Of a stretch of 64,000 bases of DNA, positions 16,510 to 24,413 are shown piece after piece. Source of the stretch: Actinospineispora eucalypti (GTDB taxonomy: Bacteria > Actinomycetota > Actinomycetes > Mycobacteriales > Pseudonocardiaceae); contig JACHMT010000001.1 in NCBI GenBank assembly GCA_014208095.1, forward strand, positions 1,302,001 through 1,366,000. The letters are read 5' to 3'. The notes under the pieces are model-generated. The model ran no database searches and was not told the DNA's origin. It saw nothing but the letters and a program-made list of their open reading frames with translations. The translations under genes and the position numbers were made by a program. Within the stretch, counting starts at the first letter, position 1. Every line of letters begins with the position of its first letter.

Positions 16510-17531
16510 CCGCCCGGGACCCGGTCGCCGACCTGCGCCGGATCGCCTTCCTGCTGGAGCGCAAGCACTCCTCCAGCTACCGGGTGCGGGCGTTCCGCAC
16601 CGCCGCGAACGTGCTGGCTACCCGGGACGACCTCGCGGGGTTGGTCCGGGGCCGGGGGCTGGCCTCGGTGAAGGGCGTCGGGAAGACCACCGCGCGCTGC
16701 GTCGAGCAGTCGCTGGCCGGCGAGGAGCCCGACTACCTGCGCGAGCTGGAGGCGTCACCCGAGCCGGACAAGGCCTCCCGGATCCCACCCATCCCGGTGC
16801 TGACCGGTGCCGCCGCCGAACTGCGCGCGGCGCTGCGCGGCGACTGCCACACCCATTCCGACTGGTCGGACGGCGGCTCGCCGATCGAGGAGATGGCGCT
16901 CACCGCGCGATCACTGGGGCACGAGTACGTGGTGCTCACCGACCACTCGCCCCGGCTGACCGTGGCCAACGGGCTGTCGGCGGACCGGCTGCGCCGCCAG
17001 CTGGACGTGGTCGCCGAGCTGAACCAGTCGCTCGCCCCGTTCCGCATCCTCACCGGCATCGAGGTGGACATCCTGGAGGACGGCGCGCTGGACCAGCAGG
17101 AGGCGCTGCTCGCCGAGCTGGACCTGGTGGTCGCCTCGGTGCACTCCAAGCTGCGCATGCCGGCGGCCGAGATGACCGAGCGGATGCTCACCGCCGTGGC
17201 CAACCCCCTGGTGACCGTGCTCGGTCACTGCACCGGACGCATGGTGGTCGGCGACCGCAAGCGCCCGGAGTCGGCATTCGACGCCGACGCCGTGTTCGAC
17301 GCCTGCGCTTCGCACGGGGTGGCGGTGGAGATCAACAGCCGCCCGGAACGCCTGGACCCGCCGCGCCGCCTGATCCGCACCGCGCTGGCCGCCGGCTGCG
17401 ACTTCTCCATCGACACCGACGCGCACGCCCCCGGCCAGCTCGACTGGCTCCCCTACGGATGCGCCCGAGCCGCCGACTGCGGCGTCCCACCCGACCGCAT
17501 AATCAACACCCGCCCCCACCCCACCCCCTAA
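16506..17531 (+). CDS. PHP-domain hydrolase with N-terminal helix-hairpin-helix region
   Basis: 341 residues from ATG 16506, overlapping the ArsR stop. The N-terminal 90 residues resemble the helical DNA-binding part of polymerase X proteins (SYRVRAFRTAANVL and GLASVKGVGKTTARCV, a hairpin). The PHP domain follows: CHTHSDWSDGG (His115 on), VLTDHSP, GIEVDIL, VASVHSKL, GHCTGR and DTDAHAPG, giving the complete metal-ligand set. It is therefore a polymerase-X C-terminal half without the polymerase palm. Possible roles are phosphoesterase or DNA-end processing. The cause of its linkage to an ArsR/MFS pair is unclear. Confidence 0.8.
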   Translation: MTARDPVADLRRIAFLLERKHSSSYRVRAFRTAANVLATRDDLAGLVRGRGLASVKGVGKTTARCVEQSLAGEEPDYLRELEASPEPDKASRIPPIPVLTGAAAELRAALRGDCHTHSDWSDGGSPIEEMALTARSLGHEYVVLTDHSPRLTVANGLSADRLRRQLDVVAELNQSLAPFRILTGIEVDILEDGALDQQEALLAELDLVVASVHSKLRMPAAEMTERMLTAVANPLVTVLGHCTGRMVVGDRKRPESAFDADAVFDACASHGVAVEINSRPERLDPPRRLIRTALAAGCDFSIDTDAHAPGQLDWLPYGCARAADCGVPPDRIINTRPHPTP

Positions 17532-17538
17532 CCCACCA

Positions 17539-17750
17539 GCGAGTCGGGGATCCAGGTACGGCGAGTCGGGGATCTGGGTACGGCGAGTCGGGGATCTGGG
17601 TACGGCGAGTCGGGGATCTGAGTACGGCGAGTCGGGGATCTGAGTACGGCGAGTCGGGGATCTGAGTACGGCGAGTCGGGGATCTGAGTACGGCGAGTCG
17701 GGAACCCGGGTACGGCGAGTCGGGGATTCAGGTACGGCGAGCCGCACCGG
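17539..17750. repeat. family A tandem repeat, nine full 22-bp units
   Basis: Units begin at 17539 and every 22 bases to 17736, then a partial tenth. Core GCGAGTCGGGGATCTGGGTA; positions 14-17 vary (TCTG, TCCA, ACCC, TTCA). The array occupies the whole space between the convergent PHP and 17776 genes. Could form a bidirectional terminator or be a neutral variable-number repeat. Confidence 0.93.
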
Positions 17751-17775
17751 AATGTCCGTCGCGTGCCCGGCGAGA

Positions 17776-18201
17776 TCAGTTGGACGGCCCACGGGCCAGC
17801 AGGTCGGCGTAGCCGCACAGTCGAGTGGGCAGCGCGGCCGAACTGAACTCGCCGGTGTCCAGCCACCGGGACAGCTCGCGCGCGTCCTCCTCGCCCCTGA
17901 TCGGGCCGATCAGCAGCGAAGGCCCCGAAGGCCGGCGGGACGGATGACAGGGCTGGATCATCGCCGCGCGCCCCGAGGCGGCCTCGTTCCCGGATGTGGG
18001 CTCGGCCCCCGCTGCCGGCTCGGTCCGCGCCGCGCGGGCGGCGGGGCAGAGCAGCGGGCCGAGCAGGCATCCGGTGACCACCAGCACACCGTGCTCGGAG
18101 CGGCGCGTGGCGTCGGCCAGCACGTGATCGACCGGACCGCGCCGCCGGGTTCCTCCGGTGCACCCGTCCGCCCGGCACAGCGCGAGCGTGAAACCAGTCA
18201 T
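17776..18201 (-). CDS. small Cys-containing protein of unknown function
   Basis: 141 residues from ATG 18201. The first 60 residues read as a beta-alpha-beta unit with Cys at about 9, 14, 45 and 52 (LCRADGCTGG and VVTGCLLGPLLC), a spacing somewhat like thioredoxin-like 2Fe-2S ferredoxins or small metal-binding proteins. The middle is Ala/Glu-rich, and the C-terminus has RELSRWLDTGEFSSAALPTRLCGYADLL. I do not recognise the family. It is divergent from a TetR regulator with a palindromic site between, so it may belong to that regulon. Confidence 0.55.
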   Translation of the reverse strand: MTGFTLALCRADGCTGGTRRRGPVDHVLADATRRSEHGVLVVTGCLLGPLLCPAARAARTEPAAGAEPTSGNEAASGRAAMIQPCHPSRRPSGPSLLIGPIRGEEDARELSRWLDTGEFSSAALPTRLCGYADLLARGPSN

Positions 18202-18220
18202 GGCCCGAACCCTAATCTAT

Positions 18221-18259
18221 AACGATATTCGTTTCCAACAGTGAGAGAATCTGAAACGA
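18221..18259. promoter_or_regulatory. palindromic operator upstream of TetR and divergent small gene
   Basis: AACGA-TAT-TCGTT (18221-18233) is a perfect short palindrome, and TCGTTTC (18229-18235) is mirrored by GAAACGA (18253-18259). It lies in the divergent promoter region and is a likely autoregulatory TetR site. Confidence 0.55.
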
Positions 18260-18289
18260 TCGGTCAAGCAACGTGTTACGCTCGGCGAT

Positions 18290-18880
18290 GTGGCACGCAC
18301 GCGGGAGTTCGACCCGGACCAGGTGCTCGAACGGGCCATGCGCCTGTTCTGGCTCAAGGGCTACTCGGCAACCTCGATCTCCGACCTGGTGGAGCATCTC
18401 GGCATCGGGCGGGCCAGCCTCTACGCCACCTTCGGCACCAAGCACGAGCTCTACCTCGCCGCCCTGGACCGGTACATCCAGCAACACGACCCCGACGTGC
18501 TGGAGCTGCTGGCCATGCCCGGCCCGGTGCTGCCGGCGATCCGGGCGCTGCTGGACGGCTACCTGGCGCCACCCCCGGCCGACGACCCCAAGGGCTGTAT
18601 GGTGGTGAACGCCGCCGTTGAGTGCCCGCCCGATGATCACGCGGTGCGCCGGCGGATCGATCTGAGCTGGGGTTCCCTGGAGACCGCTCTCACCTCCGCG
18701 TTGTTGCGCGCACGGGCCCAGGGGGAGATCCCCGCCGGTGCGGACGCCGCCCAGCTGGCCAGGTTCCTGATGGTGCTCATGCAGGGCATGCGGGTGACCG
18801 GCAGCGCCGAGGGCGGCGCACGCCGGGCCGGCGACGCCGCGATCCTCGCCCTGCGCACGCTGGGTTCACCGACCGCCTAG
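18290..18880 (+). CDS. TetR-family regulator of downstream MFS pair
   Basis: 196 residues from GTG 18290. N-terminal helix-turn-helix ISDLVEHLGIGRASLYATFG (about 30-50), with the TetR_C-type sequence PKGCMVVNAAVECPPDD, common in AcrR-like regulators of efflux pumps. The C-terminal domain ends with LMVLMQGMRVTGSAEGG. It lies 57 bases upstream of two MFS exporters in the same direction, so it is probably part of one transcript and represses it until a ligand binds. Confidence 0.85.
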   Translation: MARTREFDPDQVLERAMRLFWLKGYSATSISDLVEHLGIGRASLYATFGTKHELYLAALDRYIQQHDPDVLELLAMPGPVLPAIRALLDGYLAPPPADDPKGCMVVNAAVECPPDDHAVRRRIDLSWGSLETALTSALLRARAQGEIPAGADAAQLARFLMVLMQGMRVTGSAEGGARRAGDAAILALRTLGSPTA

Positions 18881-18937
18881 TCCCGGCCGCGCCGCCGCGA
18901 CCGGACAGACAATCAACCAGTCCCGAGGGAGTTCAGC

Positions 18938-20269
18938 GTGACCGAATTAAAGACTGATCGTTCTAAAAAGACTAGGCTCCCCACGCCCGTGTACGTGCTG
19001 AGCGGGGGGATCTTCGTGCTCGGCAGCACGGAGTTCGTGGTCGCCGGGTTGCTACCGGAGCTGGCCGCCGACCTGCGCGTATCACTGCCCGAAGCCGGCC
19101 TGCTCATCTCGGCGTTCGCGGTGGCGATGGTGATCGGTGCGCCGGTGCTCGCGGTGCTCACCCTGCGGCTGCCCAGGAAGGCGACGCTGATCGGTTCGCT
19201 CGGGTTGTTCGTCGCCGGCCAGGTGCTCGGCGCGGTGGCGCCCGACTACCCGGCGATGATGATCGGCCGGATCGTCACGGCGGCCGCCACCGGCGCGTTC
19301 TGGGCGGTGGCCAGCGTGGTGGCGGTCGGGCTCGCCGAGGCCACCGGTCCCGGGCGCCGGGCGCGCGCGATGGCCCTGCTGATGGGCGGGCTGACGGCGG
19401 CGAACGTGCTCGGGGTCCCGCTCGGCACGGTGCTGGGGCAGCACCTCGGCTGGCGCGCCACGTTCTGGGTGATCGGCGGAGCGGCGGTGGTGGCCGCACT
19501 CGCGGTCTGGCGGGTCCTGCCCCGCGAGCGGGTGGGCTCGGGTGCGCTGTCCGGCGGTTTGCCGCGGGGCAAGGCGGTCGGTCGCGTGCCCTCCGGCGTG
19601 CCGGGGTGCGCCGAAAACGTCAACTCGGTGACCGGAGAACGTCGACTCGGTGACCTGGGAACGCCGACTCGCGGGAGGGGTGGGGGTCTGCGGGCGGAGG
19701 TCGGGGCGTTTCGGGGCGGGCGGCTGTGGGTGGCGCTGGCGACCACCGCGGTTTTTGAGGCAGGGGTTATGGGGGCGTTTACGTATCTTGCGCCGGTGGT
19801 GACCGACGTTGCCGGGTTCGGGGCGGGGGCGGTGCCGATGGCGTTGACCTTGTACGGGGTGGGGTCGCTGGCCGGGATCCAGTTGGGTGGGCGGTTCGCC
19901 GACGCGTATCCGTGGCGAACGCTGTTCGCCGGGCTCGCCGCCGTGGCCGGGATCCTGCTCGCCATCGCCGAGGCGGCCGGCGTCGGAGCGGTGACCCTGG
20001 TCGCGGCGTTCGGGATGGGGGTCGCGGTGTTCGTCGCGGCCACCCCGCTGGCCGCGCGCGCCCTCGCGCTGGCCGGGCCGGCGCCCACGCTGGCCAGTGC
20101 GGTCAACGTGTCCGCGTTCAACGTGGGCAACACGCTCGGGCCGTGGCTGGGCGGGCTGGTGATCGCCGCCGGCTGGGGCTTCCGGGCGCCGGCCGCACTG
20201 GGCGCCGGGCTGCTGGCGGTGGCCATCGCCCTCGGCCTGGTCTCGCGCGCGCTGGACGGGAGGCGGTGA
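18938..20269 (+). CDS. MFS exporter, DHA1 type, with a repeat-derived central loop
   Basis: 443 residues from GTG 18938 with GAGGGAG upstream. Typical DHA1 features: FVLGSTEFVVAGLLPELAAD in helix 1, the RLPRKA motif A, GLTAANVLGVPLGTVLGQHL motif C. Compared with the paralogue at 34247 it carries about 45 extra residues between helices 6 and 7 (about 203-248, Gly/Arg/Val-rich). The part from about residue 226 is encoded by three 22-bp family C repeat units (19613-19673). The frame stays open, so the loop is tolerated or the gene is decaying. Two bases separate it from a second MFS gene. Confidence 0.83.
   Translation: MTELKTDRSKKTRLPTPVYVLSGGIFVLGSTEFVVAGLLPELAADLRVSLPEAGLLISAFAVAMVIGAPVLAVLTLRLPRKATLIGSLGLFVAGQVLGAVAPDYPAMMIGRIVTAAATGAFWAVASVVAVGLAEATGPGRRARAMALLMGGLTAANVLGVPLGTVLGQHLGWRATFWVIGGAAVVAALAVWRVLPRERVGSGALSGGLPRGKAVGRVPSGVPGCAENVNSVTGERRLGDLGTPTRGRGGGLRAEVGAFRGGRLWVALATTAVFEAGVMGAFTYLAPVVTDVAGFGAGAVPMALTLYGVGSLAGIQLGGRFADAYPWRTLFAGLAAVAGILLAIAEAAGVGAVTLVAAFGMGVAVFVAATPLAARALALAGPAPTLASAVNVSAFNVGNTLGPWLGGLVIAAGWGFRAPAALGAGLLAVAIALGLVSRALDGRR
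19613..19673. repeat. family C tandem repeat inside an MFS gene
   Basis: Three units with core GAACGTCGACTCGGTGACC at a 22-base spacing (19613, 19635, 19657; the third partial). Entirely within the cytoplasmic loop between helices 6 and 7 of the MFS protein. Confidence 0.8.
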
Positions 20270-20271
20270 GC

Positions 20272-21450
20272 ATGTCGCGGATCGTGCTCACCCTGATGCT
20301 GTGCGTGTTCGGCATCACCACCGGCGAGTTCGTGATCGCCGGCATCCTGCCGGACGTGGCCGCCGACCTGGCCGTGTCCATCCCGGCGGCCGGCCTGCTG
20401 GTCACCGCGTACGCGCTGGGCATGATCGTCGGCGGGCCGGTCCTGACCGCGCTGACCGCCCGCTTCCCCCGCAAACCACTGATCACCGCGCTGCTCGGCG
20501 TGGCCGTGGCCGGCAACCTGGCGTCCACGCTGGCGCCCGGGTACCCGGTGCTATTCGCCGCGCGGGTGATCAGTGCCTGCGTGGTGGCCACGTTCTTCGC
20601 CAACGCCATCGTGGTCGCGGCGGCCAGCGCCCCGCCGGACCGCCAGGCGTCCACGGTGGCCAAGCTGGCCCTGGGCATGAACCTGGCGATGATCCTGGGT
20701 GCCCCGCTGGGCACCGCGATCGGGCACGCCCTGGGCTGGCGGGCCACCTTCGCCGCGATCACCGCCGTGTGCCTGGCCGGCCTGGTACTGGTGTGGCGCC
20801 TGGTGCCGATCGGTCTGCCGGAACGACCGAACCAGCGTGCTGAAGTGACTGAATCAGGCTTGGGGGTGCGGTCCGAGCTGCGGGTGTTCGGGGAGCGGGA
20901 CGTGCGGCTGGCCATCGCGCTCACCGCGGTGGGCAATGCCGGGCTGCTGGCCGTGTTCACCTACCTGGCGCCCCTGCTCACCGGGGTCGCCGGCTTCCCG
21001 GCCGAGGCGGTCGCCGGGTTGCTGCTGGTCTACGGGGTGGGCGCCGCGCTGGGCAACCTGGCCGGCGGGTGGCTGTACGACCGCGCGCCGTCGGCCTCCA
21101 TGCCCGGGCTGCTGGCCCTGCTCACCGCCGTGTTGGCGGTGGCGTGGCTGGTCGGCCGACACCCGGTGCCGGCCGCGGTGACCGTGTTCCTGCTCGGCGC
21201 GGTGGGTTTCGCGGTGATCCCGGGCATGCAGGCGCGGGTGCTCAGCGCGGCGGCGGAAGCACCCACCCTGGCCATCGCGGTGAACGCCTCGGCCTACCAG
21301 GTCGCCGCCGCGTTCGCCGGCTGGCTGGGCGGGCGGGTGATCGACGCCGCCGGCGTGCGGCCGATCTACCTGGTTGCGGCGGCGGTCACCGCGGCGGGGT
21401 TCATGCTGGCGGTGTACTCGGGAAGACGGACGCGAACTCCCGCACGCTGA
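20272..21450 (+). CDS. second MFS exporter, DHA1 type, with family B repeat in the central loop
   Basis: 392 residues from ATG 20272, two bases after the previous stop, so translationally coupled. Twelve helices; TGEFVIAGILPDVAADLAVS at helix 1, ARFPRKP motif A and LGMNLAMILGAPLGTAIGHALGW motif C. In the loop between helices 6 and 7 (about residues 186-197, reading NQRAEVTESGLG) the DNA is a family B unit. MFS proteins of this type act alone, so the tandem pair may have arisen by duplication and divergence. The 3' end overlaps the convergent enoyl-CoA hydratase gene by 50 bases. Confidence 0.85.
   Translation: MSRIVLTLMLCVFGITTGEFVIAGILPDVAADLAVSIPAAGLLVTAYALGMIVGGPVLTALTARFPRKPLITALLGVAVAGNLASTLAPGYPVLFAARVISACVVATFFANAIVVAAASAPPDRQASTVAKLALGMNLAMILGAPLGTAIGHALGWRATFAAITAVCLAGLVLVWRLVPIGLPERPNQRAEVTESGLGVRSELRVFGERDVRLAIALTAVGNAGLLAVFTYLAPLLTGVAGFPAEAVAGLLLVYGVGAALGNLAGGWLYDRAPSASMPGLLALLTAVLAVAWLVGRHPVPAAVTVFLLGAVGFAVIPGMQARVLSAAAEAPTLAIAVNASAYQVAAAFAGWLGGRVIDAAGVRPIYLVAAAVTAAGFMLAVYSGRRTRTPAR
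20830..20856. repeat. single family B unit inside an MFS gene
   Basis: Reads AGCGTGCTGAAGTGACTGAA then TCAGG, matching the units at 11615-11743, in the same orientation. It is coding. Confidence 0.85.
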
Positions 21451-22120
21451 TGTCCGCCCCGGCGGCCAGCCCGGTGTTCTGCCACACCTCGAACAGCCGC
21501 TTCTGCGCCGCCATCGCCGCCGGGGCGTGCCCGGTCACCCGCGCCAGCATCTCCTCGGTCCCCTCGGCCAGCAGTTCCGGGGCGACCAGCGCGTTGCACA
21601 GCCCGCTGGTTGCGAACCGCTCCACCGGGTACATGTCGCCGGTCAGGATGATCTCCTTGGCCAACGAGAGCCCGACGTGTTGGGCGAGCAGCGCGGCGTC
21701 GGCGATGGAGGGGATGCCCACCTTGATCTCGGGCAGGCCGAACGACGAGCGGGTGGTCACCACGCGCAGGTCACAGGCCATGGCCAGCTCGAAGCCGACG
21801 CCGATGCAGTAGCCGTCCACGGCGGCCAGGGTGGGCACGGGCACCGTGCGCACGGCGGCCAGCATGTCCCGCACGTCCGAGATGAACGAGCGCGCGGACT
21901 CCCGGTCCAGCGCGGGGAAGGTGTCCAGGTGCATCCCGGCGGTGAAGGAACGCCCGCCGGCGCCGGTGAACACCACCGCGCGTACGTCCGGCGCCAGGTC
22001 CAGCACCGTGTCGCGGAGCGCGCGGATGTCCGCCGGGCGCAGCGCGTTCAGCTTGGCCGGGTTGTGCAGTGTCACGCGCAGGACGTCTTTGGATCGTTCC
22101 AGCAGGACTGCCTCACTCAA
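21401..22120 (-). CDS. enoyl-CoA hydratase/isomerase (crotonase) family
   Basis: 239 residues if started at TTG 22120, which follows a GGAGGAG site; the frame is open 15 codons further but lacks a site. Crotonase fold: GAGGRSFTAGMHLD and DGYCIGVGFELAMACDLRV build the oxyanion hole, and FGLPEIKVGIPS carries the region of the catalytic Glu. Acts on an enoyl-CoA or related thioester, in beta-oxidation or a side pathway. Divergent from a luciferase-like monooxygenase gene with a short palindrome between, so both may belong to one catabolic unit. Confidence 0.85.
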   Translation of the reverse strand: MSEAVLLERSKDVLRVTLHNPAKLNALRPADIRALRDTVLDLAPDVRAVVFTGAGGRSFTAGMHLDTFPALDRESARSFISDVRDMLAAVRTVPVPTLAAVDGYCIGVGFELAMACDLRVVTTRSSFGLPEIKVGIPSIADAALLAQHVGLSLAKEIILTGDMYPVERFATSGLCNALVAPELLAEGTEEMLARVTGHAPAAMAAQKRLFEVWQNTGLAAGADISVREFASVFPSTPPA

Positions 22121-22150
22121 CGTGTTCGCTCCTCCGGTGCAGCGGGCCGA

Positions 22151-22164
22151 TGCACCAAGGTGCA
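22151..22164. promoter_or_regulatory. palindrome in the ECH / LLM divergent promoter
   Basis: TGCACC-AA-GGTGCA, a 6-bp perfect inverted repeat between the divergent enoyl-CoA hydratase and luciferase-like genes. Candidate operator; no regulator gene is adjacent. Confidence 0.45.
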
Positions 22165-22255
22165 CTTCCGGTACGGCCGCCCGCGACGTAGCGTGACTTT
22201 GGTAACAGAGATCTCGTCAGTCGTCATGTGAGTGTCGAAAGACCGGGGACAGACA

Positions 22256-23494
22256 ATGAAGTCGATCTTCTTCCATCTCATGCCGTACCGCGACCTGCCG
22301 GCGGACTTCGAAACCAAGTACGACAGCATCTGGATCACACCACCGAACACCGAGCTGTGTGATCCGAAAAAGGTCGCCCAGTACTACCAGTGGAACCTGG
22401 ACGAGCTGGAGCTGGCCGACCGCCTCGGCTTCGACGGCGTCGGGGTGAACGAGCACCACCAGAACGGCTACGGGTTCATGGCCTCGCCGAACCTGATGGC
22501 CGCCTCGCTGGCCCGCCGGACGCCGAACAACTCGGCGATCATGGTGCTGGGCAACACGCTCGCGCTGTACTCGCCGGCCACCCGGGTGGCCGAGGAGTTC
22601 GCCATGCTGGACGTGCTGTCCAACGGCCGGCTGGCCGCCGGGTTCCCGGTGGGCACGTCCATGGACGTCAACTTCTGCTACGGCATCACGCCCACCGAGA
22701 CCCGGCCGAGGTTCCGCGAGGCCGAGGAACTGATCATCAAGGCGTGGACCGAGCCGGGGCCGTTCACCTTCAACGGCCAGTACAACCAGCTGCGCTACGT
22801 GAACCCGTGGCCGCAGCCGCTGCAGAAGCCGCACCCGCCGGTGTGGCTGGCCGGCGGCGGTTCGGTGGAGACCTGGGACCTGGCCGCCCGCCGCGACTAC
22901 ACCTACAGCTACCTGAGCTTCTTCGGCGCCAAGTTCGGCCAGAAGCTGATGGATGGCTTCTGGTCGCGGATGGACGAGCTGGGCATCGACCGCAACCCGT
23001 TCCGCGCCGGCTTTGCCCAGCAGATCTGCGTCTCGGAGACCGACGAGCGGGCCGAGCAGGAGTACCTGGAGCACTGCTCGTACTTCTTCAACAAGTGCCT
23101 GCACATCCCCCCGTACTTCTTCGAGGCGCCGGGCTACCGCACCCGCAAGAGCACCGAGTTCGCCATCAAGACCAACCAGCCGGGCGCGATCGCCGCCTCG
23201 GCCGCGCTGGAGAAGAACTGGAAGACCCTCAACGAGGAGGGCTTCATCATCGCGGGCAGCCCGGCCACCGTGGCCGACCGGCTGATCGAGGCGGCCAAGC
23301 GGCTGCGGGTGGGCAACCTGCACGCGCTGCTCCAGATCGGCTCCATGCCGCACGACCTCACCGAGAAGAACATCACGCTGTTCGCCGAGGAGGTCATCCC
23401 GCGCATCCGGCACATCTGGGACGACGAGGGCTGGGAGCACAAGTGGTGGCCGCAGGGGGCGGCCGACCGGTCCAAGCAGGAGGCGGCCGCATGA
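22256..23494 (+). CDS. LLM-class (luciferase-like) flavin-dependent monooxygenase
   Basis: 412 residues from ATG 22256 with GGGGA upstream; GTG 22232 is less likely. Bacterial luciferase-like TIM barrel: YDSIWITPPN, LADRLGFDGVGVNEHHQN (the EHH signature), ALYSPATRVAEEFAMLDVLSNGRLAAGF and PVWLAGGGSVETWDLAARRD. Uses reduced flavin and oxygen, normally with a separate flavin reductase, which is not present nearby. It overlaps the alpha/beta hydrolase gene as ATGA, a pairing typical of Baeyer-Villiger-like ring or chain cleavage followed by ester hydrolysis (inference). Confidence 0.88.
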   Translation: MKSIFFHLMPYRDLPADFETKYDSIWITPPNTELCDPKKVAQYYQWNLDELELADRLGFDGVGVNEHHQNGYGFMASPNLMAASLARRTPNNSAIMVLGNTLALYSPATRVAEEFAMLDVLSNGRLAAGFPVGTSMDVNFCYGITPTETRPRFREAEELIIKAWTEPGPFTFNGQYNQLRYVNPWPQPLQKPHPPVWLAGGGSVETWDLAARRDYTYSYLSFFGAKFGQKLMDGFWSRMDELGIDRNPFRAGFAQQICVSETDERAEQEYLEHCSYFFNKCLHIPPYFFEAPGYRTRKSTEFAIKTNQPGAIAASAALEKNWKTLNEEGFIIAGSPATVADRLIEAAKRLRVGNLHALLQIGSMPHDLTEKNITLFAEEVIPRIRHIWDDEGWEHKWWPQGAADRSKQEAAA

Positions 23495-24279
23495 CGACCA
23501 CCGAACACGTCACCGAGCGGCTGGTCCCCGCGCTGAACGGCAAGATCCAGGTGCGCGTGCTGGTGGCCGGCACCGGGTCGCCGGTGCTGTTCCTGCACGG
23601 CGCCGGCGGGTTGCTCTGGGACCCGTTCCTGGAGGCGCTGGCCGGCCGGCACACCGTGTACGCGGTGGAGCACCCCGGCGCGGGGGAGTCCGACGCGCTC
23701 AGCCACCTGCCCGGGATCTGGGAGCTGGTGCTGCTCTACGACGAGCTGCTGGACGGGCTGGGACTGGAGCGGACGGCCGTGGTCGGCCACTCGTTCGGCG
23801 GCATGGTGGCCACCGAGCTGGCCGCGAACAGCCCGCGCCGGGTGTCCAAGCTGGCCCTGCTCGCGCCGATCGGGCTGTGGCGGGACGACGCGCCCATCCC
23901 GGACATCGCCGGCATCCCGCCGGAGACGCTGCCCGAGCTGGTGCTCGCCGATCCCAAGTCACCACTGGCGGACATGCTGACCCCGCCGGCGGACGACCCG
24001 CAGGCCCTGTTCGAGGCCGCCGTGCGCATGGCCAGCGTGCTGCACTTCATCTGGCCGCTGCCGGACAAGGGCCTGCGCCGGCGCATCCACCGGGTCTCCG
24101 CGCCGACCCTGCTGGTCTGGGGCGAAAAGGACCGCCTGGTCTCGCCGGTGTACGCGGAGGAGTTCGCGTCCCTGCTGCACGACTCGCGCACGGTGCTCAT
24201 ACCCGACGCCGGCCACCTCCCCCAACTGGAGCAGCCCGAACCCACTCGCCACGCTGTCCTGGAGTTCCTCGGGGAGTAG
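23491..24279 (+). CDS. alpha/beta hydrolase
   Basis: 262 residues from ATG 23491, overlapping the LLM stop. Seen: oxyanion region LFLHGAGG (about 33), nucleophile elbow VVGHSFGGM (Ser near 93), acid in LLVWGEKDRLVSP and catalytic His in IPDAGHLPQLEQP. All triad positions are intact. Likely hydrolyses the ester or lactone made by the partner monooxygenase, or a C-C bond in a meta-cleavage-type pathway; sequence alone does not separate these. Confidence 0.87.
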   Translation: MTTTEHVTERLVPALNGKIQVRVLVAGTGSPVLFLHGAGGLLWDPFLEALAGRHTVYAVEHPGAGESDALSHLPGIWELVLLYDELLDGLGLERTAVVGHSFGGMVATELAANSPRRVSKLALLAPIGLWRDDAPIPDIAGIPPETLPELVLADPKSPLADMLTPPADDPQALFEAAVRMASVLHFIWPLPDKGLRRRIHRVSAPTLLVWGEKDRLVSPVYAEEFASLLHDSRTVLIPDAGHLPQLEQPEPTRHAVLEFLGE

Positions 24280-24304
24280 CACCGGCCTCGCGGCACCGGC
24301 TGAT

Positions 24305-24362
24305 CAACTCATCCTGGGAGACGTTTCGGCGCTTGGAAACGTCCCCCAGGATGAACTCGGCG
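24305..24362. repeat. family D hairpin upstream of DUF559 gene
   Basis: A stem of 16 bp with one mismatch: ATCCTGGGAGACGTTT (24311-24326) and AAACGTCCCCCAGGAT (24337-24352), 10-base loop. Its right end, GATGAACTCGGCG, is repeated at 25306. Could end transcription of the hydrolase gene; it contains the ATG at 24351. Confidence 0.75.
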
Positions 24363-24413
24363 AATCTCGTCGTTCCGACCCCGCCGACGGCGGCGGTACG
24401 CGACGCTTTCCAG

